DNA from: Pseudomonas sp. S35
Lineage (GTDB): Bacteria; Pseudomonadota; Gammaproteobacteria; Pseudomonadales; Pseudomonadaceae
NCBI RefSeq assembly: GCF_009866765.1
Contig: NZ_CP019431.1
Coordinates: forward strand, 2,666,001-2,730,000
Length of the DNA stretch: 64,000 nt
Reading direction: 5' to 3'
Both the position numbers and the translations under genes were made by a program. The notes under the pieces were generated by a model. The model was given only the letters and a program-made list of their open reading frames with translations. It ran no database searches and was not told where the DNA came from. Shown here in pieces: positions 26,701 through 34,128 of this stretch (position 1 is its first letter; every line of letters starts with the position of its first letter).

Positions 26701-29700
26701 TTGCCAATATGCTCGCGGTGTCCAACGGGTTGCTCAACGTGGTCGGTGCCATCCAGCCCGCTGGCGTGATCAGCGGTGGTATCAACATTGGCGCCTGCAG
26801 CAGCGCCTGCACCGGCCAGACCGGCTTGTATGCCGATGGCAGCATCGTGGCCCTGACCGACAGCAACTTCCAACTCGGCGACCAGGTGCGCTATGGCACC
26901 CGTCACCTCAACCTGGGCGTGAGCACCATCAACCTGGGCAGCGTCGATGCCCTCGCCGCCGCAGCCGCCGCCAACCGCTTGCCCGCCGGCCTGACCCTGA
27001 ACCAGGCGCTGCTCGACCGCCTGCTGCGCGGCGATACGCAACTAGGCGCACCGGCCCTGGAGACCCTGCAGTTGTCGGCGCGTGACGGGTTTAACTTCTA
27101 TGGCAGCGCCAGCCTCGACACCTATGACCCGCTGACCGGCAAGTCGCTGCTGAGCAACCTGATGCTGTCCACCCCGGCCATGTACGGCGCCGGTGGTGCC
27201 AGCGATGTGGCGAGCATTCACACCGCCAACCTGATCTGGCTGGGCGCGACCAACGCCCCCGGCGCGGTGGTGACGGGCGGCGCAGGCACCGGCAGCGGGC
27301 GCCTCGATATCAATGCCGAACGCATCGAGTTTGGTTATGGCGAATTCGGCCAGCCGAGCAATGTAAAAAGCTTCGACCGCCTGGCCCTGGGCTTTGCCAA
27401 CGTCAACCTCAATGCCAGCGAGCGCATCACCGCCAACCACAAGGGCAGCCTGTCGGTGTACCAGCGCCAGGGCGCCTATGACCCGGTCAGCGGCTTCCAG
27501 TACAGCGGCGGCAACCTGACCATTCGCACCCCGCTGATGACCGGTGAGGCCGGCTCTGTGAACACGATCAAGGCCGGCGGCGCGATCGATATCGGCGCTT
27601 CGGCAGGCCCCCGTGGCAGCGCCAGCGGCCAGGGCGCTAAGCTGTCCCTGCAAGGCGACAGCCTCCGTGTGGCCAGTGCGGTGGTGTTGCCCAGCGGCAA
27701 CGTCAGCCTCAATGCCCGGGGCGACGTGGTGTTGACCGACGACGCGCTGATCGATGTAGCCGGTCGTGGGATCACCTTCAACGATGTGACCCAATACGGT
27801 TGGGGCGGCGATGTGCTGCTCGACAGCCGCAGTGGCAATATCCTGCAAGCGGCGGGCTCGACCATCGACCTGTCCGCCAAGCACAACCAGGCCGGCAAGT
27901 TGCGTGCGGTGGCGACGGATGCAGCGGGCGGGATCGTTGACCTGCAAGGCAAGATCCTCGGCAGCAGCAGTGGTGACTACAATGCGGGCGGCACCTCGTT
28001 GCCGCAGCCGGCCGGTACCGTGGAGATCCAGGCGCAGCGCTTGGGCAGCAGCGGCTCCCTGGACCAGCAGTTTGCCGACCTCAACCAGCGCTTGAACCAA
28101 GGCGAAGTGTTCGGCGCGCGCAGCTTCCAGCTCAAGCAGGGCGACCTGACCATCGGCGACGGGCTCAAGGCCAGCACTGTCAGCGTGTCGGTGGACAACG
28201 GCAGCCTGCGCGTGACCGGCCTGGTGGACGCCAGCGGCGAACGCGTGGGCAGCATCAACCTGGCCGGCAAAAACGGCCTGACCCTGGACAGCACCGCAGT
28301 GCTCGACGCCCACGGCAGCAAGCTGCGGGTGGACAGCTACGGCAAGATCATCGACTCGCCGAACCGCGCAATGGTGGTGCTGGGCTCCGGCAGCGGCCAG
28401 TTGACCCTCGCCGATGGCGTGCGCATCGACCTGCGCCACGGTACCGGCGCGGCTGTCGGCAATGACGCACGCAATCGCGGCACTTTGGAACTGAACGCCC
28501 CCCGGTTGGCAGGCAATGACGTGGCGATCGACGCCAGCGGACGCTTGACCATTGAGGGCGCGCGTTCGATCACCCTCAACGGCATGGCGACCTATGACGA
28601 TGCCCCCGAAAAAAACGATCCGACCGCCAGTGGCAGGCCGTATCAGGAGATCAACCAGGATTATCTGGATAAGAAACACAAGCTGGCCGGCGATTTCATC
28701 GATGCCGCCTTGCTCAACACACACCTGACGCAGAACAAACTCGCCGGTTTGAACAACGCCACCTACGCCGACGCCTTCCACTTGCGCCCCGGTGTGCAAA
28801 TCGTCAGCAAGACCGCTGACGGCGACCTGGTGGTGCAGGGTGACCTGGACTTGTCCGGTTATCGCTATGCCAGCCTCAATCCCAATAGCCAGAAGCAAGA
28901 CACTGTCTACGGCTCCGGTGAGTCCGGCAGCCTGACCCTGCGCGCCGGCGGTGACCTGAATATCTACGGCAGTATCAACGATGGCTTCGCCAAACCGCCG
29001 GTGTCCGAGGATGACAAGGGCTGGGTGCTGCTGCCCGGTGTGGACTTCAGCGGCGGCACCATCGTGGTGCCGGGCAATGGCGTGACCCTGGCGGACGGCA
29101 CAGCCTTCCCGGCGGGCAGTACGTTGAACTACGACTTGCCGATCAAGGGCCTGACGGTCGCCGCCGGCACCCGTTTGCCGGTGGCCGCGACATTGGGCCA
29201 AGACGTGGTGCTGCCGGCAGGCAGTGTATTGGCGGCTGACGTACGCGATGCCGGTGGCAACCTGTTGTTCGTCGCCGGTACGTTGCTCGGTGAGGCGCAG
29301 ACCCTGGTGGCGGGCACCCAGCTGGGCGCCGGCACACTGTTGACCCAAGGCACCCGCCTGCAAGACATGACCTGGCCCAAAGGCGTGCCGCTGCCGACGG
29401 TGCACGGTGCGAACCTGGCCAACAACAGTGTGCAACTGAGTGGCAGCAAGGACTTGCCGAAGGGCGCGCTGATCCCCGCCGGCACCGATGTGAAGTTGCC
29501 CAACGGGGCGGATTCGGTGCAGTTGCGAGTGGGGGTGTCCGGCGATGCCGGTCAGGTGTGGGCCATTTCGCCGATGCTGGCCGAAGGCACCCAGTCGTGG
29601 TCGTTGCGCCTGGTGGCCGGTGCCGACACCGAAGCGGCGGACAGCCGTTTGCTGCAAGCCCACCCGCGCAGCGGTGATATTCACCTGGCGGACAATCACT

Positions 29701-32700
29701 ACGGCATGTATGCCAAGGAATTGCCGAGCAAGGGCGTCCAGACCTGGACCGCCGAAGCGGTAGCGGTGTTGACCGAGGCGGGTTTGGACATCAAAGAGGG
29801 CGACCCTATCGACCAGCAATTGCTCAATGATTTGAGCCTGGGGTCGATTGAGGATTTCTGTGCCGGTGCGCCGGAGTATTGCGCGATCAAAGTCACCTAC
29901 GTGTGGACTCAGCAAGCGGCCGATGATCTGTTGAACCAGTCCGGCGTGATCATTCCCGTGGGGGCGGTGATCACCAATGAGTTCCTCGCCAGCCTGCAAT
30001 TGCCTACGGTGGAAGAGGTGTGCGCCATCGCTCCCGAATACTGTGCGGCCCAGAGCAAGACCGAATATGCAGCAACGCCTTCGAGCACACGCTTCAGTGT
30101 GATCCGCACCGGCAGCGGCGACCTGGAACTGTTGAGCGCGGGCAGCTTGCGCATGGATTCGCTGTACGGTGTGTACACCGCCGGTACTTCTTCGACCGGC
30201 ACTTTCGCAGGCGACCCTTACAACCTGCCCAAGGCGAAGCCGTCGGGCGCCGTGCTGAACGATCCAGGCAGCTACTTTGAACAGTTCGTCAACGGCTCAC
30301 CCACCAGTCGCTACCGGGCTTGGTACCCGCAAGCGGGGGGCAATGTGACCCTGAATGTCGGCGGTGACCTGACCGGCAATATCACCAGCACTACCTCCAG
30401 CCGCACGCGCCCCAACCCTCAGGATGCCGGGGTGGACTCGGCTGCGGTCGGCAACTGGCTGTGGCGCCAGGGCAGTGGTGGTGTCGCCACGGGCGGGCAA
30501 GCTCAACCTACCGCGTGGTGGATCAATTTTGGCAGTTACACCGCCACCACTGCGGCAGACAAAATGCTCGGTTTCACTGGCTTCGGCACCCTCGGCGGCG
30601 GCAACTTGGACGTGAACGTGGGCGGCGATGCCGGGGTGCTGGATACCTTGGGTTACGACCTCAATGGCTCCGGGGCCAACCCCCATAGCCAGGGCCTGGT
30701 CCTGGCCGTCGGCAGCACGGGGCGGATCGCCAGCGATGGCAGTCAGCAATTGACCGGCGGCGGCGATTTGCGCGTACGCATCGGTGGTGCGCTGAACCCG
30801 GCCAGCGTGGCTGCAACGGCGGACCATCGCGATGGTGTGCTGGTCAACCTGCGCGGTGATGTGCAGTTGCGCAGCGCCAGCGTGGGCAGCGTCGACATGC
30901 TGTACGGCAGTATTGCTCGCAGCCAAAGCCCTGGCGAGACCCGAGCGTTCGACCCATTGGTCGCGACCCGTGGCGTTGCACGCGGCGGCATGACCCTGGT
31001 GCCGGGTGATGCCACCTTCAACCTGCAGACCCTGGGTGACCTGGTGGTGCAGAACGTCGAAGACCCGGGCCGGGTACAGCTCTCTCACGCGTCACCTTTT
31101 GTGCAAGCCGAAAAACCCGGCAGCGGCGCAAGCTGGTTTACGCTGTGGACCCAAGACACGGCGATTGATCTGTTTTCACTGGGCGGCAACCTCACCCCCT
31201 TCAGCCGCTCCGAGGCGACGGTCGACCTGGCGGTGGTCTACCCGTCCATCCTCAGGGCGACCGCCGCGGGCGGCAGTCTGTATTACGGTAAAGCTGCGCA
31301 GGCGCAGGTCAACAGTGACAACACCTACAGCTACCCCTTGCTGTTGGCGCCAGGCGAGGATGGCCAGTTGCAGTTCCTCGCCCAGGACTCGATCTACGCC
31401 GGCGGCATGCCTGTCAGCCAGTCCGGCACGGCGAACAGCGCGATGGCGACGCCGTGGAATCCTGCGTATCAAGGCCGTGTTGGCAATGCCGTGGTTGCCA
31501 GCAACCTGTCGATCACGGGCAACGCGGGCAATCTGGCGTTGTTCGCATTCGGGGCTGGCACCACAGCGTCCTCTGTCCGCAGTGCTGAACCGGCGCGGTT
31601 TTATGCGATGGACGGCGACCTGATCGGGGTGAGCAGTGGTCGGATCATCACGTTCCAGAAGAGTGTCGGGGCAGTGCATGAAGGTGAGACCTGGTATGAA
31701 GGGAATGGCGCGGTACGGATGATGGCGGGGCGGGATATCGTCAGCAGTGGCCGTACCTTTGGCACCGATGGTTTTGCTGTCGCGGCGCCAAGCGACAATC
31801 TGTTCATCCACCAAAATACTCAGGACATCTCCATCGTGTCTGCCGGGCGCGACATTCTCTACAGCAACTTCCAGGTCGCCGGCCCTGGCCTGCTGGAAGT
31901 GTCGGCCGGGCGCAATATCCTGCTGACAGGCACGGGCGGCGAGCACAGCGTGACCAGCCTCGGCGCGGTGTTGCCGGGCGATAACCGCCCGGGTGCGAGC
32001 ATCGTCATGCAAGCCGGTGTCGGCGCCAATGGGCCGGATTACCAGCGGTTCGTCCAGACCTACCTGAACCCGCTCAACCAGGCACAGGTGGGCGAGTCCT
32101 TGCAGGGCACCAAGGTGGCCAAGACCTACGAGGACGAACTGGTCACCTGGCTGGCCGAGCGCTTCGGGTTTGCCGGCGACAGCGAGCAGGCCCGGGCGTA
32201 TTACGCCGCGTTGCCCGCCGAGCAACAGCGGGTGTTTGCCCGTGACGTGTATTTCGCTGAACTCAAGGCTGCCGGCCGCGAGTACAACCAGGACGGTGGC
32301 GTGCGCGAGGGCAGCTACCTGCGTGGCCGTGCGGCGATAGCGGCGTTGTTCCCGGCCAAGGACGTGGCCGGTAACCCGATCACTTACCTGGGCGACATCA
32401 CCCTGTTCAACGGCTCGGGCGTGCACACCAATGCCGGCGGCTCGATCCAGATGCTCACCCCCGGCGGCGGCCAGACCTTCGGCATCGAAGGCGCGGCGCC
32501 ACCGTCCACGGCGGGGGTGATCACCCAGGGTGCCGGTGATATTCAGCTGTATTCCATGGGCAGCATCCTGCTGGGGCAGAGCCGCATCATGACCACCTTT
32601 GGCGGCTCGATCATGGGCTGGACCGCCGAGGGAGACATCAACGCTGGTCGCGGCTCCAAGACCACCGTGGTGTACACGCCGCCCAAGCGCGTCTATGACA

Positions 32701-33233
32701 ACTGGGGCAACGTGAGCCTGTCGCCGTCGGTGCCGAGTACCGGCGCGGGGATTGCCACGCTGAACCCGATCCCGCAAGTGCCAGCGGGGGACATCGACCT
32801 GATCGCGCCGCTGGGCACCATTGATGCGGGCGAGGCAGGGATTCGGGTGTCGGGTAACGTCAACATCGCGGCGTTGCGGGTGGTGAACGCGGCGAATATC
32901 CAGACCCAGGGCAAGTCGTCCGGGGTGCCCGTGACGGCCTCTGTCAACACCGGTGCGATGAGCTCGGCCAGCGCGGCGGGGGCGGCGGCGTCCCAGGCGG
33001 CAGAAGACGCAGCGCGCAGTCAACAGGCGGCGGCCAAGCAGGGCAGGGCCTCGATCGTGACCGTGGAGGTGTTGAGTTTTGGTTCGGAGCCTGTGCAGCG
33101 GGGGCCTGAAGACGGGCAAAAAACGTCGGGGTATAACCCGAACAGCCCGGTGCAGGTGTTGGGTGCGGGACCGCTGAGCGAACAGGCGCGGGCGCGGTTG
33201 ACGGATGAGGAGCGCAAGCAGATCAGTTTGTAG
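20721..33233 (+). CDS. pdtA: PdtA, giant two-partner-secretion exoprotein (filamentous haemagglutinin family)
   Basis: The 4170-residue protein has an extended signal peptide ending at NAHA (41) and a TPS secretion domain at about 115-250 (LNWETFNVG, then MNRNGVVFSGTSQVNVRNLVA). A very long Gly/Asn/Ser/Asp-rich beta-helix passenger follows. A block at about 2780-2950 is rich in short LPAG/VAAGT-type repeats. A duplicated Cys-pair module sits at about 3025-3115. A VreA-linked haemagglutinin C-terminal domain occupies roughly 3600-4100 (NLFIHQNTQDISIVSAGRDI). The tail is Ala/Gln-rich. GAAGGAAGA precedes the ATG. The partner transporter PdtB is two genes downstream. In P. aeruginosa PdtA appears on the cell surface under low phosphate. 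Confidence 0.95.
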   Translation: MVRCTPTLKLNAHGSHAQTVLRLKPLAQVIALLVMAGNAHAATAFSPAWFAAKGASQATTAARINAGQVPSVPTLNQQARVNQQLARSISTLNTTVAAIAAQQAAQAAGRQAAFGQVSTVPDGLGKGGLQVDNSLTQGWTNAKAPTQTQAGGKTTVSIEQTADKAILNWETFNVGRNTTVDFQQQSTWAVLNRVNDPEARPSQIQGQIQGAGTVMIMNRNGVVFSGTSQVNVRNLVAAAATLTDEQFTQRGLYVDTNGTQPTFTNAAGKVEVQRGALIQTHTAATSTDAGGYALLLGSEVENAGTLITAKGQTTLAAGDSFYIRKGVGTAGNERSTTRGNEVATSLIAGSTAGTVINNGLIMASTGDVTLTGHQVQQNGVALASTSVDTRGSIHLLNSASDTTGSITLGEGSTTAILLDASGSTALNSQKDNGLIKLDGTPANLVTGQFNHLSAVADRTDQSRIEIVSGATVDFQKGSITLATGGQVAVSAGQRSLVRDGAMIDVSGAVGVKVSMEANNIKINVQGNEQRDAPVNRDNGQLINNDVWVDLRDLVFVPAGTNGYATDRWYTAGGLLEVGGYLGTQGHSVGEWMAQGGTVTFTGKDVVTQQGAQINLSGGTVDVQGGYIRQTWLKGPDRRLYELSKAAGDILYSGIYKGYEDTSVRWGQTEYYYNPLIAPQGRKEAGYTVGRDAGKLVVSTASAVLEGQMISAVFQGDRQTQAPNINLDGYQQSQKAMAQLAQLIIGQYTPVYNKTTGTLRYALGANADEVSLDGNLEKIADGLDLATALPQDRQGKILLDSGQLSGNPLGAIKVAARQQVTVNGALGVADGGDITLFGPRVDINANLTAQGGSINAGNILSQVNPLKAGAVEDTTLAGGSSVNVAAGVKLDARGRWNNLLLDSANSTGVAYVNGGKVSLRSSNNVNLAAGSGVDVSSGATLGVDGKLSGGKGGSVTLGALGALSLDGAVRGYGVNGGGTLALQARKVQIGNSAGAVDSDTLQLGGDFFNKGFSAYDITGNEGLIVTDGTQVDVSLPTYRVGAQASTLPTGSDPATALEQWTPPLYQEDATKGVLTQRRGAGLSLTAGTVYASAADLATTALTVGHGAVINVDPGQAIQLHSIGQLTLDGALNAWGGSVTLGGVTTGASEAVNAIGHDRSIWIGEQALIDVAARAATAVDYRGRTYGVVRNGGTINIGGTLDLNTGLTTASDLFVVVRDGARLDASGTQALLNVPGQGAVTVASNGGSISLASNNGLYLDGSLVARAGGVGAAGGSLNLVLESPYYQRAGVTDRVLKVRDVVVSQVHQPTASGDSLEYGHGRLGVDQVTAGGFDNLALLSNGLLSFDGDVNLDMGQSLRLYSRGYGLSENAPANARINLKAPHLLLAGYLAPPETGKDLYVRPVPVLPAPSQRATEAQFNADGNLVEVRGNVIFGNRSSLYSADNSLASLERRGFDQVNLTSQGDLRFLVGASANDIITGVSTQLLTQGDMTLRAAQVYPSSDVSARVIAGYLGESTTLNLGLDFDSLRTLTIGRVGSTDAPLPYSAFGRLQLGAATVKQGGVVRAPLGLIDIGSMGSSLVQLLPGSVTSVSGRGLVLPYGGTLDGQVYTYNGKTVTFLGQGGLANANSDLSVGVILGGQSVAVQPDAILDLSGGGELLGAGFVSGRGGSTDARYNPLVQFGASGGFVLPGLSTNPIYAIVPGVQPGAAPVAAEGGAVAPLVGQQVTIGAGVPGLPAGTYTLMPSTYALMPGAFRVEINGLAGLGSDAATTLMRNGSWSTAGQLSIAHTGIRNSIASQLILTSADTLRRYSQYNETSYAQFAKADAARLGVPRPLLEVDAKTLKLALRPGQGADAFSFEGIGRFDAATGGYGGTVAVLDSSHLGIEVVAADASATAGFSGITLKADTLNAIGASRLMVGGLTAVEYGQSGNFIGLASGVNAANSSVTLRAGATLAAPEVFLVSNTGAIVVEQGAWINTLGQGTASYDARDGFIYQVANMLAVSNGLLNVVGAIQPAGVISGGINIGACSSACTGQTGLYADGSIVALTDSNFQLGDQVRYGTRHLNLGVSTINLGSVDALAAAAAANRLPAGLTLNQALLDRLLRGDTQLGAPALETLQLSARDGFNFYGSASLDTYDPLTGKSLLSNLMLSTPAMYGAGGASDVASIHTANLIWLGATNAPGAVVTGGAGTGSGRLDINAERIEFGYGEFGQPSNVKSFDRLALGFANVNLNASERITANHKGSLSVYQRQGAYDPVSGFQYSGGNLTIRTPLMTGEAGSVNTIKAGGAIDIGASAGPRGSASGQGAKLSLQGDSLRVASAVVLPSGNVSLNARGDVVLTDDALIDVAGRGITFNDVTQYGWGGDVLLDSRSGNILQAAGSTIDLSAKHNQAGKLRAVATDAAGGIVDLQGKILGSSSGDYNAGGTSLPQPAGTVEIQAQRLGSSGSLDQQFADLNQRLNQGEVFGARSFQLKQGDLTIGDGLKASTVSVSVDNGSLRVTGLVDASGERVGSINLAGKNGLTLDSTAVLDAHGSKLRVDSYGKIIDSPNRAMVVLGSGSGQLTLADGVRIDLRHGTGAAVGNDARNRGTLELNAPRLAGNDVAIDASGRLTIEGARSITLNGMATYDDAPEKNDPTASGRPYQEINQDYLDKKHKLAGDFIDAALLNTHLTQNKLAGLNNATYADAFHLRPGVQIVSKTADGDLVVQGDLDLSGYRYASLNPNSQKQDTVYGSGESGSLTLRAGGDLNIYGSINDGFAKPPVSEDDKGWVLLPGVDFSGGTIVVPGNGVTLADGTAFPAGSTLNYDLPIKGLTVAAGTRLPVAATLGQDVVLPAGSVLAADVRDAGGNLLFVAGTLLGEAQTLVAGTQLGAGTLLTQGTRLQDMTWPKGVPLPTVHGANLANNSVQLSGSKDLPKGALIPAGTDVKLPNGADSVQLRVGVSGDAGQVWAISPMLAEGTQSWSLRLVAGADTEAADSRLLQAHPRSGDIHLADNHYGMYAKELPSKGVQTWTAEAVAVLTEAGLDIKEGDPIDQQLLNDLSLGSIEDFCAGAPEYCAIKVTYVWTQQAADDLLNQSGVIIPVGAVITNEFLASLQLPTVEEVCAIAPEYCAAQSKTEYAATPSSTRFSVIRTGSGDLELLSAGSLRMDSLYGVYTAGTSSTGTFAGDPYNLPKAKPSGAVLNDPGSYFEQFVNGSPTSRYRAWYPQAGGNVTLNVGGDLTGNITSTTSSRTRPNPQDAGVDSAAVGNWLWRQGSGGVATGGQAQPTAWWINFGSYTATTAADKMLGFTGFGTLGGGNLDVNVGGDAGVLDTLGYDLNGSGANPHSQGLVLAVGSTGRIASDGSQQLTGGGDLRVRIGGALNPASVAATADHRDGVLVNLRGDVQLRSASVGSVDMLYGSIARSQSPGETRAFDPLVATRGVARGGMTLVPGDATFNLQTLGDLVVQNVEDPGRVQLSHASPFVQAEKPGSGASWFTLWTQDTAIDLFSLGGNLTPFSRSEATVDLAVVYPSILRATAAGGSLYYGKAAQAQVNSDNTYSYPLLLAPGEDGQLQFLAQDSIYAGGMPVSQSGTANSAMATPWNPAYQGRVGNAVVASNLSITGNAGNLALFAFGAGTTASSVRSAEPARFYAMDGDLIGVSSGRIITFQKSVGAVHEGETWYEGNGAVRMMAGRDIVSSGRTFGTDGFAVAAPSDNLFIHQNTQDISIVSAGRDILYSNFQVAGPGLLEVSAGRNILLTGTGGEHSVTSLGAVLPGDNRPGASIVMQAGVGANGPDYQRFVQTYLNPLNQAQVGESLQGTKVAKTYEDELVTWLAERFGFAGDSEQARAYYAALPAEQQRVFARDVYFAELKAAGREYNQDGGVREGSYLRGRAAIAALFPAKDVAGNPITYLGDITLFNGSGVHTNAGGSIQMLTPGGGQTFGIEGAAPPSTAGVITQGAGDIQLYSMGSILLGQSRIMTTFGGSIMGWTAEGDINAGRGSKTTVVYTPPKRVYDNWGNVSLSPSVPSTGAGIATLNPIPQVPAGDIDLIAPLGTIDAGEAGIRVSGNVNIAALRVVNAANIQTQGKSSGVPVTASVNTGAMSSASAAGAAASQAAEDAARSQQAAAKQGRASIVTVEVLSFGSEPVQRGPEDGQKTSGYNPNSPVQVLGAGPLSEQARARLTDEERKQISL

Positions 33234-33257
33234 ATCACGGACCTCTCGTTGGACTTT

Positions 33258-33285
33258 GGGGCGATCTTTGATTGCCCCGTTTTTT
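33258..33285 (+). terminator. rho-independent terminator of pdtA
   Basis: GGGGCGAT and ATTGCCCC form a stem (one G-T pair) with a short CTTTG loop, followed by G and six T. It isolates pdtA from the phdA operon. Confidence 0.85.
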
Positions 33286-33297
33286 ATCGATGTTCAA

Positions 33298-33327
33298 ATG
33301 TTGGGGGGGCTTGCCCCCTCCCGCGTT
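33298..33327. repeat. single REP-type hairpin
   Basis: GGGGGC-TT-GCCCCC with a following TCCCGCGTT is a lone, diverged copy of the GTGGGAGGGGGC repeat. It sits between the pdtA terminator and the phdA promoter. Confidence 0.7.
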
Positions 33328-33348
33328 GGATCTCCAAACAGCAGAAAA

Positions 33349-33375
33349 ATGAAGCTTTCATGACAAAAGTTCGGT
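33349..33375. promoter_or_regulatory. shared 27-bp promoter motif, phdA operon copy
   Basis: It contains CATGACA and AAGTTC in the same register as the pdtA copy at 20616-20642. On the minus strand 33349-33366 gives TTGTCAT, GAAA, GCTTCAT, a Pho-box layout. It lies about 120 bases before the phdA start. Confidence 0.6.
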
Positions 33376-33469
33376 AGCCAACGCCCACCCCCGTCTCTCC
33401 TGTGTAACGCGCTCAAGAACACCACGCAGGTGTTTTCAAAGCCGCCAGCAGGACGCCAGGAGTGGGGCA

Positions 33470-34072
33470 ATGGGATCTATGGAACGTTATTCAAAAGTCG
33501 GCATGCAGGAGCTCGACCAGCGCCTGTCAAAGATCGTCGAAGCCGCGCGCAAGAAGCCGGTGTCGGTCTATCGCTACGGCGCACCCTGGGTGTGGATCGT
33601 CTCCCAGGACGATTGGCAGGGCGCGTTGAAGGAAGTCTCCAGCTACATCCCCGCCGGCCATTCCCTGGTATTGCTGCGCCCGCAGATCGACGACGTGCTG
33701 GACCAGCACCGCGACTGGCTGGTGGCCGAACCGTCGATGTTGATCGCACCGCAGACCGTGTTGCAGATCCTGCTGCTGCAACTGTTGTATTCGGTGCCCA
33801 GCGAACAGCAACTGCACGAACAGCTCAACTACAACCTGCTGTTCCGCTGGTTCGTTGGCCTGGACCTGAACCAGAAGGTCTGGAGCATTCACGTGCTGAC
33901 CCGTGACATCGCCACGCTGCTCAACAACCCGCGTGCGGTGCAACTCATCCAGAAAATCGTCGGTGACGTGTTTTGTGGCGCCTTGCTGCACATGCCGGAG
34001 TTCTCGTTGAACTTCGCCTTGCTGCACACCTGGCTGGCACGCCACGGCAATACCTCGATCGCCAGCAATTGA
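33470..34072 (+). CDS. phdA: PhdA: Phd-like N-terminus joined to an IS5-type transposase N-terminal domain
   Basis: The 200-residue protein has two parts. Residues 1-50 (SKVGMQELDQRLSKIVEAA, then VSVYRYGAPWVWIVSQDDW) look like a Phd/YefM antitoxin fold. Residues about 65-165 (LRPQIDDVLDQHRDWL, LLLQLLYSVPSEQQLHEQL, NYNLLFRWFVGLDLN) match the DUF772 N-terminal domain of IS5-type transposases, without any catalytic DDE part. The gene matches PA0691 (PhdA) of P. aeruginosa in place and layout; that protein has been linked to protection from phage-mediated lysis in biofilms. It starts at an ATG preceded by GGGGCAATG; a second ATG is three codons on. It is the first gene of the pdtB-exbBD run. Confidence 0.85.
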   Translation: MGSMERYSKVGMQELDQRLSKIVEAARKKPVSVYRYGAPWVWIVSQDDWQGALKEVSSYIPAGHSLVLLRPQIDDVLDQHRDWLVAEPSMLIAPQTVLQILLLQLLYSVPSEQQLHEQLNYNLLFRWFVGLDLNQKVWSIHVLTRDIATLLNNPRAVQLIQKIVGDVFCGALLHMPEFSLNFALLHTWLARHGNTSIASN

Positions 34073-34128
34073 GCCGGCCGAACGCCGTGTCGGTGGCGGC
34101 GAAAACCATTAGAACGTCAGGGGGCGGT

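Noticed and set aside
27042..29999. 985-codon open frame antisense to pdtA (also long ones at 20406-22073 and 31176-33119)
   Set aside because: Long antisense frames are expected in GC-rich genes with strong third-position bias. The products are His/Gln/Arg-rich with no domains.
33973..34128. Extended N-terminus of PdtB inside phdA
   Set aside because: The extension is Arg/Leu-rich, overlaps a supported gene and would hide the signal peptide that begins at 34129.
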